Positions 55,945 to 64,000 of a stretch of DNA of 64,000 nucleotides are shown one piece after another. A program made the position numbers and the translations under genes. The stretch's first letter is position 1. Each line of letters starts with the position of its first letter. The stretch is from Nocardiopsis sp. FR4 (GTDB lineage: Bacteria; Actinomycetota; Actinomycetes; Streptosporangiales; Streptosporangiaceae): positions 373,240 to 437,239 of the forward strand of contig NZ_ML776454.1 in the NCBI RefSeq assembly GCF_009830945.1, given 5' to 3'. A model generated the notes under the pieces. That model was not told the DNA's origin and made no database searches. It was given only the letters and a program-made list of their open reading frames with translations.

Positions 55945-56619
55945 ATGGAAGCCTTTCTCAGCAATATCGACAGGGTTGTCGACGGTTTCTCATGGACCGT
56001 CCGGCTCACCCTCGTCAGCGCCCTCCTCTCCTTCGTGCTGGGCATCCTGCTCACCGCGATGCGGGCCTCCCCCGTACCCCTGTTGCGCGGGCTCGCCACC
56101 TCCTACGTCGAGGGCGTCCGCAACACCCCTCTGACCCTGGTCCTGCTCTTCTGCGGGCTGGGCCTCAACAGCGCCCTGGGCCTGAGCATGGCCGACAGCG
56201 TCGCGATGGACGTCTTCTGGTGGGCGGTCATCGGCCTGTCCGCCTACACCGCCTGCTTCGTCTCGGAGTCGCTGCGCGCGGGCATCAACACGATCCCCCT
56301 CGGCCAGGTGGAGGCCGCGCGCTCCCTGGGCCTGACCTTCACCCAGAACCTGCGGCTCATCGTCATCCCCCAAGCGCTGCGCACCGTCGTCGGCCCGCTG
56401 GGCAGCGTGCTGATCGCGCTGACCAAGAACACGACCGTCGCCTCCGTCGCGGGGCTGGGCGTTCAGGAGGCGTCCCGCGAGATGAAGCTCATGTTCGACC
56501 AGGGGATCGCGCCGGTCCTGCCGACCTTCGTCGGCTTCGCGATCGGCTTCCTGATCCTGACCCTGCCGACGGGTTACTTCTTCGGCTGGCTCTCCAAGCG
56601 TGTGGCGGTGGTCCGATGA
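55945..56619 (+). CDS. gluC: Glutamate ABC transporter permease GluC
   Basis: A 224-residue HEQRo/GltK-type permease with about five membrane segments. The EAA motif is in VEAARSLGLTFTQNLRLIVI; EGVRNTPLTLVLLF is the conserved loop of amino acid permeases. ATG 55945 has no clear ribosome site. Its stop overlaps the gluD start (ATGA). Confidence 0.93.
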   Translation: MEAFLSNIDRVVDGFSWTVRLTLVSALLSFVLGILLTAMRASPVPLLRGLATSYVEGVRNTPLTLVLLFCGLGLNSALGLSMADSVAMDVFWWAVIGLSAYTACFVSESLRAGINTIPLGQVEAARSLGLTFTQNLRLIVIPQALRTVVGPLGSVLIALTKNTTVASVAGLGVQEASREMKLMFDQGIAPVLPTFVGFAIGFLILTLPTGYFFGWLSKRVAVVR

Positions 56620-57713
56620 GCGTGCAGACCGCCGTCCTCTTCGACGTACCCGGCCCCAGGGCCCGCGTGCGCAACGTCGTCTACACCGTCGCCACCCTGA
56701 TCCTGTTCGCGGCCGGCCTTGCGGTGCTCTACCTGGGCTTCAACCGCACCCTGACCGAGCGGGAGACCTCCCTGTTCGACCCGGCCACCTGGGCGGTCAA
56801 CCCGGCCGGGCAGTGGGCCGCGGACAAGTGGGAGCCCTTCCTGCGGCCCGAGACGTGGACCTCCTACGTGCTGCCGGGCCTACAGAACACCCTGACCGCG
56901 GCCCTGACCGCCTCGGTCCTGGCGATCGTCTTCGGCCTGCTCTTCGGCATCGGCCGCCTGTCGGAGCGCTGGTGGATCCGCGTCCCGGCCGGGGCCGTGG
57001 TGGAGTTCTTCCGCGGCATCCCGCTGCTGATGCTGATCTTCTTCACGATGGCGCTGCCGATCGTGGCCTGGCAGCTGTTCGACATCCCCACCGGCACCTT
57101 CCAGGTGACCGCCCTGGCCGCCGTGGTCACGGGCCTGACCCTGTACAACGGCTCGGTGCTCGCGGAGGTCTTCCGCGCGGGCATCCTCGCCGTCCCCAAG
57201 GGCCAGTCCGAGGCGGCGCAGGCCATCGGGATGACCCGGACGCAGAACCTGTGGCTGATCCTGATCCCGCAGGCGGTCACCTCGATGATGCCCGCGATCG
57301 TGGCGCAGCTGGTGGTCCTGCTCAAGGACTCCGCGCTGGGCTACATCATCGCCTTCCCCGAACTGCTGCGCAGCTTCACCCTCCTGGCCACACGTGAGAG
57401 CAACGTGATCCCCGCGGCGATCATCTGCGCGCTCATCTACATCGCCATCAACCTGACCCTGAGCCGGGTGGCGATCTGGCTGGAGCGGCGCAACTCCCGC
57501 CGCGGCAGGCCTTCGGCCAAGCCCACGGACGCTGAGGGCGCCCCGACGAAGGCCGACACGGCCACGGGCGCCGCGGGAGCCGTCGCGGTGGAACCGACCG
57601 TGCAGGAACCCCTGCCCGACACCCTCACCGAGGAGGGGCGCGCCGAACCCGGCGACGGTGACACCGACGGCAACGGCACCGACGGGGACGGATCCCCGGC
57701 CGGACGCGGCTGA
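56616..57713 (+). CDS. gluD: Glutamate ABC transporter permease GluD
   Basis: A 365-residue permease. An N-terminal segment (about 22-42) and a loop precede the permease core (about 85-290; VVEFFRGIPLLMLIFF, SEAAQAIGMTRTQNLWLILI). The last 75 residues are an unusual acidic, Thr/Gly/Glu-rich cytoplasmic tail ending DGDTDGNGTDGDGSPAGRG. Translationally coupled to gluC. Confidence 0.92.
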   Translation: MSVQTAVLFDVPGPRARVRNVVYTVATLILFAAGLAVLYLGFNRTLTERETSLFDPATWAVNPAGQWAADKWEPFLRPETWTSYVLPGLQNTLTAALTASVLAIVFGLLFGIGRLSERWWIRVPAGAVVEFFRGIPLLMLIFFTMALPIVAWQLFDIPTGTFQVTALAAVVTGLTLYNGSVLAEVFRAGILAVPKGQSEAAQAIGMTRTQNLWLILIPQAVTSMMPAIVAQLVVLLKDSALGYIIAFPELLRSFTLLATRESNVIPAAIICALIYIAINLTLSRVAIWLERRNSRRGRPSAKPTDAEGAPTKADTATGAAGAVAVEPTVQEPLPDTLTEEGRAEPGDGDTDGNGTDGDGSPAGRG

Positions 57714-57742
57714 CCCCGCCCCGCAGGCCACGGTCCCGACCG

Positions 57743-57784
57743 CGACGGCCCCGTCCGCGCCCCACGGCGCGGGCGGGGCCGTCG
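57743..57784 (+). terminator. gluABCD terminator
   Basis: A 17-bp GC stem: CGACGGCCCCG pairs with CGGGGCCGTCG, continued inward by CCGCG/CGCGG after a G-T pair, to an eight-base loop. Starts 30 bases past gluD. Confidence 0.7.
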
Positions 57785-57912
57785 CCGTCGCGGCGGGCGG
57801 CGGCCCGGGACACCCGGTACGCGCCTCTGCCGTCCAGGACTGCACAGGAAGGCGTGCGAAGACTAAGGTCGACATGTCATCTCATCGAACCCACGACCCA
57901 CCCTGAGCGGAC

Positions 57913-60021
57913 ATGTCTGAACTGTCGAGTTCTCACGGCTCCTGGCCCTCGCCCATCAGCGCAGGCGACGTCACCCGAGGGGTGCGGCGCCTGGCGTTCC
58001 CCTCCATCGCGGGCGGGGAGATCTGGTGGGAGGAGGGACGCCCGGAGGAGGGGCGCACGACCCTCATGCGGCGTGACACCGACGGGACGGTGACCGAGCT
58101 GCTGCCCTCCCCCTGGAGCGCGGGCACCCGGGTGCACGAGTACGGGGGCCGCGCCTACCTGCCGGTTCCCCGCCGCGACGACAAGGCCATCGTCCGCATG
58201 GGCGTGGTGTTCTCCTCCGCCGAGGACCAACGCCTCTACCTGCTGGAGCGCGGATCACGGGAGCCCGTGCCGCTCACCCCCGAGGACGGGGACTCCCGCT
58301 ACGCCGACCCGGCGCTGAGCCCGGACGGGCGCGCGGTGCTGTGCGTGCGCGAGCAGCACTCCCGCGGCGCCGTCCGCCGGTCGATCGTGGCGGTACCGCT
58401 GTCGGGCCGGGGCGCACAGGACCCGGCGGCACTGAGGGAGCTGGTCTCGGGCGCGGACTTCTACGCCTCGCCCACGCCCTCGCCGGACGGCGCACACCTG
58501 GCCTACGTGCGGTGGAACCACCCCCGTATGCCGTGGGACGGCAGCGAGCTGAGGGTGGGCGCGCTGGAGGCCTCGGGCCTGTCGGGCGAGTACACGCTCA
58601 AGGGCGGTGTGGACGAGTCTGTGGTCTCCCCGGTCTGGGCCGACGACGCGACGCTGTACCTGGCCTCCGACTGGCCGGGCTGGTGGAACCTGTACCAGGC
58701 CGGGCTGACCGGGCAGGCGATCGCGCTCTACCCGGCCGAGGAGGAGTTCCACGCGTCCCCGGGGCTCCTGGGCAACCGGTCGTTCTGTGTCCTGGACTCG
58801 GGCCGGATCGTGGTGCTGCACGGCCACGCCGACATGACGCCGGGGGTGTACGACCCCGACACCCTGGACCTGGCGCCGGTGCGCACCGACCTGACCACGT
58901 GGTCGATGCTGGACACCGACGGTCGGACCGTGGTGGCGGTGGCCTCCTCCCCCACCGAACCGCAGTGCCTGGTGCGGCTGGAGCCCGACACCGGACGCGT
59001 GGAGGTGCTGCGTTCCTCCGTCGACAAGCCTCCCGACCCCGCCTACCTGCCGGTTCCCCGGGAGCGGACGCTGCCGGGGCGCTACGGGGCCCCGGTGTAC
59101 GCCAACGTGTACCCGCCGACCCACCCCGAGGCCCGGTCCGAGGGCCCGGCGCCGTACGTGGTGTGGGCGCACGGCGGACCGGTCTCGGCGTGCACGCGCG
59201 CCTTCGACCTGGCCAAGGCCTACTTCACCAGCCGCGGGATCGGCGTGGTGGACGTCAACTACGGCGGTTCCACCGGGTACGGGCGCTCCTACCGCAAGCG
59301 CCTGCACAAGGAGTGGGGCGTGGTGGACGTGGCGGACTGCCTGGCCGCCGCGCGGGCCCTGGTGGAGGAGGGGGCGGCCGATCCGCGGCGGCTGGCCGTG
59401 CGCGGACCGAGCGCGGGCGGGTACACGGCGCTGATGGCCCTGACCGGGGACACCTTCGCGTGCGGGGTGTCGCTGTTCGGCGTGACCGACCTGCTGGGGT
59501 TCAGCGAGACCACGCACGACTTCGAGTCGCACTTCCTGGACTCCCTGGTGGGGACGCTGCCCGGGTTCACGGAGCGCTACCTCGAGCGCTCACCGGTCAA
59601 CCGCGCCGGGGACATCGATGTGCCGGTGCTGCTGCTCCAGGGGCTGGACGACAGGGTGGTACCCCCCGAGCAGGCGCGGGCGATGGCCACCGCGCTGGGG
59701 CTGCGGGGCGTGGAGTACGCCCTGCTGGAGTTCGAGGGCGAGGGACACGGGTTCAGCGCCCCGGGCGCGCGCCTGCGGGCCCTGGAGGCCGAGCTGGCCC
59801 TCTACGCGCGGGTGTTCGGGTTCGAGGCCGACGTGCCCGCGCTGGAGCTGACGACCGATCCCCCCGGGCCCGGGGATCCGGAGGCCGCCAAGGCGTCCGG
59901 GGAGCCGGCGGAGGCCGGGGCCGGACGGGCACCGGAGACGGCCGAGGCCGCCGGAGGAGCCGGTGACGCGGGGGCCGGTACCGCTGGATCAGGTGCGGCG
60001 GGAACCGGTACGGGCGACTGA
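57913..60021 (+). CDS. S9-family serine peptidase (acyl-aminoacyl/dipeptidyl type)
   Basis: A 702-residue prolyl-oligopeptidase family protein. An N-terminal beta-propeller (about 20-400) has repeated blade motifs (DPALSPDGRAVLCVREQHSR, SPTPSPDGAHLAYVRW). The alpha/beta-hydrolase domain (about 410-640) carries nucleophile S500 (GPSAGGY), D580 (GLDDRVVP) and H612 (GEGHGFS). The last 60 residues are a low-complexity Ala/Gly/Glu/Pro tail not seen in most homologues. No signal peptide, so probably cytoplasmic. ATG 57913 overlaps nothing; the preceding in-frame ATG runs into a stop. Confidence 0.92.
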   Translation: MSELSSSHGSWPSPISAGDVTRGVRRLAFPSIAGGEIWWEEGRPEEGRTTLMRRDTDGTVTELLPSPWSAGTRVHEYGGRAYLPVPRRDDKAIVRMGVVFSSAEDQRLYLLERGSREPVPLTPEDGDSRYADPALSPDGRAVLCVREQHSRGAVRRSIVAVPLSGRGAQDPAALRELVSGADFYASPTPSPDGAHLAYVRWNHPRMPWDGSELRVGALEASGLSGEYTLKGGVDESVVSPVWADDATLYLASDWPGWWNLYQAGLTGQAIALYPAEEEFHASPGLLGNRSFCVLDSGRIVVLHGHADMTPGVYDPDTLDLAPVRTDLTTWSMLDTDGRTVVAVASSPTEPQCLVRLEPDTGRVEVLRSSVDKPPDPAYLPVPRERTLPGRYGAPVYANVYPPTHPEARSEGPAPYVVWAHGGPVSACTRAFDLAKAYFTSRGIGVVDVNYGGSTGYGRSYRKRLHKEWGVVDVADCLAAARALVEEGAADPRRLAVRGPSAGGYTALMALTGDTFACGVSLFGVTDLLGFSETTHDFESHFLDSLVGTLPGFTERYLERSPVNRAGDIDVPVLLLQGLDDRVVPPEQARAMATALGLRGVEYALLEFEGEGHGFSAPGARLRALEAELALYARVFGFEADVPALELTTDPPGPGDPEAAKASGEPAEAGAGRAPETAEAAGGAGDAGAGTAGSGAAGTGTGD

Positions 60022-60047
60022 CCCCGCCGGCCCACCGCCCGGCGGCC

Positions 60048-60620
60048 TCAGGCGTCGGGGTCGTACAGGTCGGCCTCGACACCCTCGCGCTCGAGCTCCT
60101 CGCGGACCACCCGGTAGGCCAGCCCCGAGGAGTACCCCTTGCGGGCGAGGACACCGAGGGTCCGGCGGATCCGGATCTCCCTGTCCCTGCCCCGGCTGGC
60201 GGCCAGGCGGCGGCGGGCCAGGTCGCGGGCGGCCTCCTCCTCGTCCTCGTCGCTGAGCTCGGAGACCGCCTCCCGGACGGTGTCCTCCTCCACCCCGCGG
60301 GTGCGCAGCTCCTGGGCCAGGGCGCGGCGGGAGAGCCGTCTTCCGTGGTGGCGGGAGGACACCCAGGCCTGGGAGAAGGCCGCGTCGTCGATCAGCCCGG
60401 CCTCGCCGAACTCGCCGAGGACGGCGTTGACGACCTCCTCTTCGAACCCCCTGCGGTGCAGGGCCCGCTCCAGCTGGGCACGGGTGCGCGGGGAGTGGGT
60501 GAGCATCCGCAGGACCAGGCCCCGGACCCGGGTCTCGGGATCCTCCCCGGACGGCGGACGGCCGCCCGGGGAGTGGTCGTCGGCCTCGGGCGCGGAGCGG
60601 GACCGGCGGCCCTCACTCAT
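60048..60620 (-). CDS. recX: Recombination regulator RecX
   Basis: A 190-residue RecX protein that binds RecA filaments and limits their activity. Three-helix repeats are visible: [36 protein letters not shown] and the C-terminal [20 protein letters not shown]. The first 30 residues are polar and variable. ATG 60620 lies inside the end of recA (8-base overlap), so the two are translationally coupled. Confidence 0.94.
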   Translation of the reverse strand: MSEGRRSRSAPEADDHSPGGRPPSGEDPETRVRGLVLRMLTHSPRTRAQLERALHRRGFEEEVVNAVLGEFGEAGLIDDAAFSQAWVSSRHHGRRLSRRALAQELRTRGVEEDTVREAVSELSDEDEEEAARDLARRRLAASRGRDREIRIRRTLGVLARKGYSSGLAYRVVREELEREGVEADLYDPDA

Positions 60621-61767
60621 CCGTCGCGGGCGCCTTGGTGGTCTTGGCCGAGGCGCGCTTGGCGGGAGCCTTGGCCGCCGCCGTGGTCGAAGCCGGGGCC
60701 GGAGCGGACACCGGAGACTCCTTGGCGGGCTCGGCGGGGTCGGCGGCCGGGCCGGAGGCGCTGTCGTCGCCCTTGGCGGGCACGCCCAGCTTCTCCTTGA
60801 TCTTCTTCTCCACCTCGTTGGCCACGTCGCTGTTCTCCCGCAGGAAGTTGCGCGAGTTCTCCTTGCCCTGGCCCAGCTGGGTGCCGTCGTAGGTGTACCA
60901 GGCACCCGACTTGCGCACGATGCCGTGCTCCACGCCGAGGTCGATGAGGCTGCCCTCGCGGGAGATGCCCACCCCGTAGAGGATGTCGAACTCGGCCTGC
61001 TTGAAGGGCGGGGCCACCTTGTTCTTGACCACCTTGACGCGGGTGCGGTTGCCGACCGCGTCGGTGCCGTCCTTGAGCGTCTCGATGCGGCGCACGTCCA
61101 GCCGGACCGAGGAGTAGAACTTGAGCGCCCGGCCACCGGTGGTGGTCTCGGGCGAGCCGAACATCACGCCGACCTTCTCGCGCAGCTGGTTGATGAAGAT
61201 CGCGGTGGTGTTGGTCTGGTGCAGCGCACCGGCGATCTTGCGCAGCGCCTGGGACATCAGGCGGGCCTGCAGACCCACGTGGCTGTCACCCATCTCGCCC
61301 TCGATCTCGGCGCGGGGCACCAGGGCCGCCACGGAGTCGATGACGATGATGGAGATCGCGCCGGAGCGGATCAGCATGTCGACGATCTCCAGCGCCTGCT
61401 CACCGGTGTCGGGCTGGGAGAGCAGCAGGTCGTCGGTGTTGACGCCGATCTTCTTGGCGTACTCGGGGTCGAGCGCGTGCTCGGCGTCGACGAAGGCGGC
61501 GATGCCGCCCGCCTTCTGGGCGCTGGCCACCGCGTGCAGGGCGACGGTCGTCTTACCGCTCGACTCGGGACCGTAGATCTCGACGACACGCCCCTTGGGG
61601 ATACCGCCGATGCCCAGGGCCACGTCGAGGGCGATCGCCCCCGTGGGGATCACCTCGATCGGCGGGCGGTCGTCATCGCCCAGACGCATGACGGAGCCCT
61701 TGCCGAACTGCCGCTCGATCTGGGCGAGCGCTGTTTCGAGAGCCTTGTCTCGGTCTCCAGATGCCAC
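60613..61767 (-). CDS. recA: Recombinase RecA
   Basis: A 384-residue RecA. Core begins [20 protein letters not shown]-loop GPESSGKTT, Walker B-like [10 protein letters not shown], loop L1/L2 blocks [20 protein letters not shown] and [19 protein letters not shown] 50-residue Ala/Pro/Lys tail is typical of high-GC actinobacteria. GTG 61767 has AGGGG six bases upstream and fits homologues; an upstream ATG at 61806 is in frame. An SOS box lies 114 bases before the start. Confidence 0.97.
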   Translation of the reverse strand: MASGDRDKALETALAQIERQFGKGSVMRLGDDDRPPIEVIPTGAIALDVALGIGGIPKGRVVEIYGPESSGKTTVALHAVASAQKAGGIAAFVDAEHALDPEYAKKIGVNTDDLLLSQPDTGEQALEIVDMLIRSGAISIIVIDSVAALVPRAEIEGEMGDSHVGLQARLMSQALRKIAGALHQTNTTAIFINQLREKVGVMFGSPETTTGGRALKFYSSVRLDVRRIETLKDGTDAVGNRTRVKVVKNKVAPPFKQAEFDILYGVGISREGSLIDLGVEHGIVRKSGAWYTYDGTQLGQGKENSRNFLRENSDVANEVEKKIKEKLGVPAKGDDSASGPAADPAEPAKESPVSAPAPASTTAAAKAPAKRASAKTTKAPATDE

Positions 61768-61880
61768 GGGATACCCCTGTTGTTGGGTCGATGCCTTCTT
61801 CTTCATGATGCGCACGACGCTACGCGGTCGGTACGACAATCGCGACGCCCGACGTTCGCCTGTGGACAACCCACATTACC

Positions 61881-61894
61881 CGAACCTGTGTTCG
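61881..61894 (-). promoter_or_regulatory. LexA-type SOS box of recA
   Basis: CGAACCTGTGTTCG (plus-strand reading) matches the actinobacterial CGAAC-N4-GTTCG consensus. Expected position for LexA control of recA-recX. Confidence 0.85.
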
Positions 61895-61932
61895 ATGTGG
61901 CGTTCGAGGCGCGTGTTCGACCAGCGGTTCGA
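61890..61932. repeat. Four GTTCGA direct repeats upstream of recA
   Basis: GTTCGA occurs at 61890, 61902, 61915 and 61927, spaced 12, 13 and 12 bases. Only the first has a partner half-site and forms the SOS box. A related GTTCGG follows near 61960. Confidence 0.7.
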
Positions 61933-61990
61933 GGCGTGCGCGCGGCCCGCGGGGCACGCGTTCGGCCGGCGGGCGCGGGCGCGGGCCCGG

Positions 61991-62185
61991 TCAGCGTGCG
62001 GAGGCGGGAAGGTCGAAGGCGTCGCACACGGCGTGCCAGACCTGCCTGGCGCTCACGCCGTCGGCCAGCGCCTGCTGCACGGTGCGGGAGCCGACCCCCT
62101 CCAGGACGTAGTCCTGGGCCAGGCTGTGCGCGTAGGCCTCGCCGAACTGCTCGTGCATCTTGTTCCAGAAAACCGTGAGTCTCAT
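61991..62185 (-). CDS. DUF3046 small protein
   Basis: A 64-residue protein starting MRLTVFWNKMHEQFGEAYAH and ending VWHAVCDAFDLPASAR. This small family is found near recA across actinobacteria; function unknown. Start ATG 62185 has GATACT seven bases upstream, a leaderless pattern. Divergent from lhr by 48 bases and upstream of recA in the same direction. Confidence 0.9.
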   Translation of the reverse strand: MRLTVFWNKMHEQFGEAYAHSLAQDYVLEGVGSRTVQQALADGVSARQVWHAVCDAFDLPASAR

Positions 62186-62233
62186 CGGGCCCAGTATCGG
62201 TGATCCGTCACACCCGGGGGGCACACTGGCGGA

Positions 62234-64000
62234 ATGAGCCGTGCGCCTCACTCCCTGGAACGCTTCGGACCGGCCACCCGGGCCTGGTTCGCACAGGCCT
62301 TCCCCTCCGGCCCCACCCCGGCCCAGGTCGGGGCCTGGGACGCGGTCTCCCGGGGCCGCGACACCCTGGTGGTGGCCCCGACGGGTTCGGGCAAGACCCT
62401 GTCCGCCTTCCTGTGGTCCCTGGACCGGCTGGCCTCGGCTCCGCAGCCCGAGGACCGCTCCCGGCGCTGCCGGGTGCTGTACGTCTCCCCCCTCAAGGCC
62501 CTGGCCGTGGACGTGGAGCGCAACCTGGAGGTCCCCCTGGCCGGGATCGCCGCGGCCGCGGAGGCGCAGGGGCGGGAGCTGTCCCCCGTCACCGTGGGGG
62601 TGCGCACCGGCGACACCCCCGCCGGCCAGCGCCGCAGGCTCGCCAGCCGTCCGCCGGACGTGCTCATCACCACCCCCGAGTCGCTGTTCCTCGTGCTGAC
62701 CTCGCGTGCCCGCGAGGGACTGGCCGGGGTGGAGACCGTGATCGTCGACGAGGTGCACGCGCTGGCGGGCACCAAGCGCGGCGCGCACCTGGCGCTGAGC
62801 CTGGAGCGGTTGGACGCCCTGCTGGAGCGCCCGGCGCAGCGGATCGGGCTGTCGGCGACCGTGCGCCCCGCCGAGGTGGTGGCCGAGTACCTCGGCGGGG
62901 CCGAGGTCGTCGCGCCGCCCGACTCCCCCGACATGGACCTGCGCGTGGCGGTGCCCGTACCCGACATGGAGGAACCCGGCCCGGCGCCGCACGCCCCCGA
63001 GGCCCCGGGAGCCCCGGACCGGGGCTCCCTGTGGCCGCACGTGGAGGCGCGGGTCCTGGACCTGGTCGAGTCGCACCGGTCCACCATCGTGTTCACCAAC
63101 GGCCGCCGCACGGCCGAGCGCCTGTGCGCGCGCCTCAACGACCTGCACGCCGAGCGGCACGCCCCGGGCCTGCCCCCGGAGGAGGTCCCGGCGCGGGTCC
63201 TGGCCCAGTCCGGGAGCAGCCGGGGCGGCGCGCCGGTCCTCGCCCGCGCCCACCACGGCTCCATGTCCAAGGCGGAGCGGGCGCTGATCGAGGACGAGCT
63301 GAAGGAGGGTCGCCTGCGCTGCGTGGTGGCCACCTCCAGCCTGGAGCTGGGCGTGGACATGGGCGCGGTCGACCTGGTGGTGCAGGTGGCGTCCCCGCCC
63401 TCGGTGGCCAGCGGCCTGCAGCGGGTCGGCCGGGCCGGGCACCGGGTGGGCGGGACCTCGCGCGGGGTCTTCCTCCCCCAGTTCCGCGGCGACCTGCTGG
63501 CGACGGCCGTGGTGGTCCAGCGGATGCGGGAGGGCGGCATCGAGCGCCTGGAGATGCCGCGGGACCCCCTGGACGTGCTGTCCCAGCAGATCGTGGCGAT
63601 GGCCGCCATGGACGACTGGCCGGTGGCCCACCTGGCCGCCCTGGTGCGGCGGGCCGCCCCCTTCTCGGGCCTGACCGACGCGGTGCTGGAGTCGGTGCTG
63701 GACATGCTCGCGGGCCGCTACCCCTCCGATGAGTTCGCCGAACTGCGCCCGCGCCTGGTCTGGGACCGGGAGGCCGGCGTGGTGCGGGGGCGGCCGGGAG
63801 CACAGCGGCTGGCGGTGGTCAGCGGCGGCACGATCCCGGACCGGGGGCTGTACGGGGTGCACCTGGCCTCGGACTCCGCTCCCGGGCGGGCGCCCACCCG
63901 GGTCGGCGAACTGGACGAGGAGATGGTCTACGAGTCGCGGGTGGGCGACGTGTTCGTGCTGGGCTCCACCTCGTGGCGGATCGAGGAGATCACCTCCGAC
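62234..64000 (+). CDS. lhr: Lhr-type DEAD/DEAH helicase, N-terminal part
   Basis: 589 codons are open to the window edge; the gene continues beyond. Motif I APTGSGKT (K54), motif II DEVH (172-175), motif III GLSATV, and motifs V/VI in VATSSLELGVDMGAVDLVVQ and LQRVGRAGHRVG are complete. The start of the Lhr winged-helix part follows. Lhr enzymes are large ATP-dependent helicases acting in DNA repair; mycobacterial Lhr is damage-inducible. Position beside recA fits. ATG 62234 has CACACT six bases upstream and no strong ribosome site. Confidence 0.92.
   Translation, partial: MSRAPHSLERFGPATRAWFAQAFPSGPTPAQVGAWDAVSRGRDTLVVAPTGSGKTLSAFLWSLDRLASAPQPEDRSRRCRVLYVSPLKALAVDVERNLEVPLAGIAAAAEAQGRELSPVTVGVRTGDTPAGQRRRLASRPPDVLITTPESLFLVLTSRAREGLAGVETVIVDEVHALAGTKRGAHLALSLERLDALLERPAQRIGLSATVRPAEVVAEYLGGAEVVAPPDSPDMDLRVAVPVPDMEEPGPAPHAPEAPGAPDRGSLWPHVEARVLDLVESHRSTIVFTNGRRTAERLCARLNDLHAERHAPGLPPEEVPARVLAQSGSSRGGAPVLARAHHGSMSKAERALIEDELKEGRLRCVVATSSLELGVDMGAVDLVVQVASPPSVASGLQRVGRAGHRVGGTSRGVFLPQFRGDLLATAVVVQRMREGGIERLEMPRDPLDVLSQQIVAMAAMDDWPVAHLAALVRRAAPFSGLTDAVLESVLDMLAGRYPSDEFAELRPRLVWDREAGVVRGRPGAQRLAVVSGGTIPDRGLYGVHLASDSAPGRAPTRVGELDEEMVYESRVGDVFVLGSTSWRIEEITSD

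Noticed and set aside
60139-62178. 679-codon plus-strand frame covering recX, recA and the SOS region
   Set aside because: Overlaps three certain minus-strand features and shows Gly/Leu/Arg bias only.
62200-63732. 510-codon plus-strand frame at the right end
   Set aside because: The real gene is in another frame (62234 to the window edge), which contains all helicase motifs; this one is Arg/Pro/Gly noise.

Overview
The window is very GC-rich, gene-dense DNA from an actinomycete. The evidence is: a HrcA repressor with a CIRCE element, a LexA-type GAAC-N4-GTTC box upstream of recA, many start codons lying 6-8 nt downstream of a -10-like hexamer (leaderless starts), a cytidine-deaminase-like gene beside era, and DUF3097, DUF3046 and DUF6986 genes, all typical of Actinomycetota. 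Gene order resembles Streptomyces and Streptosporangiales (Nocardiopsis-like). The exact genus is an inference. I see no tRNA, rRNA, CRISPR array, insertion sequence or prophage.

Left end (1-6.7 kb) is a purine/ureide catabolism island: the tail of an NCS2 xanthine/uracil permease, a LysR regulator, allantoicase, allantoinase, a DUF6986 aldolase-fold protein and a divergent IclR regulator. It would turn allantoin into glyoxylate plus urea.

6.7-21.9 kb is a conserved housekeeping block, mostly on the minus strand: hemW, hrcA, dnaJ, rsmE, HIT, phoH, ybeY, corC-like, a degenerate cytidine deaminase and era. Set within it on the plus strand are an ECF (SigE-family) sigma factor with a membrane partner, DUF3097, and two adjacent DUF4870 membrane proteins with Tyr/Gly/Gln/Pro-rich N-termini. 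PhoH is interrupted by a 360-residue intein that carries the class 3 (Trp-Cys-Thr) signature and LAGLIDADG motifs.

22-30.7 kb is a maltose/alpha-glucoside locus: LacI repressor, GH13 alpha-glucosidase, a 5'-truncated malE paralogue and intact malEFG without an ATPase gene. It is followed by a scar where a frameshifted TetR gene abuts the tail of another lost gene. lepA (minus), a membrane-anchored putative glycosidase, rpsT, comEA, comEC and holA follow.

38.9-64 kb holds a HutI-like amidohydrolase and then a second housekeeping block (hflX, dapF, miaA, miaB, gluABCD, an S9 peptidase, recX, recA, DUF3046, lhr). Two accessory insertions break it: aceB plus glcDEF (glycolate to glyoxylate to malate) between hflX and dapF, and a TetR-cytochrome P450 pair with a near-perfect 23-bp operator between miaA and miaB. 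The ureide island and the glc-aceB island both converge on glyoxylate.
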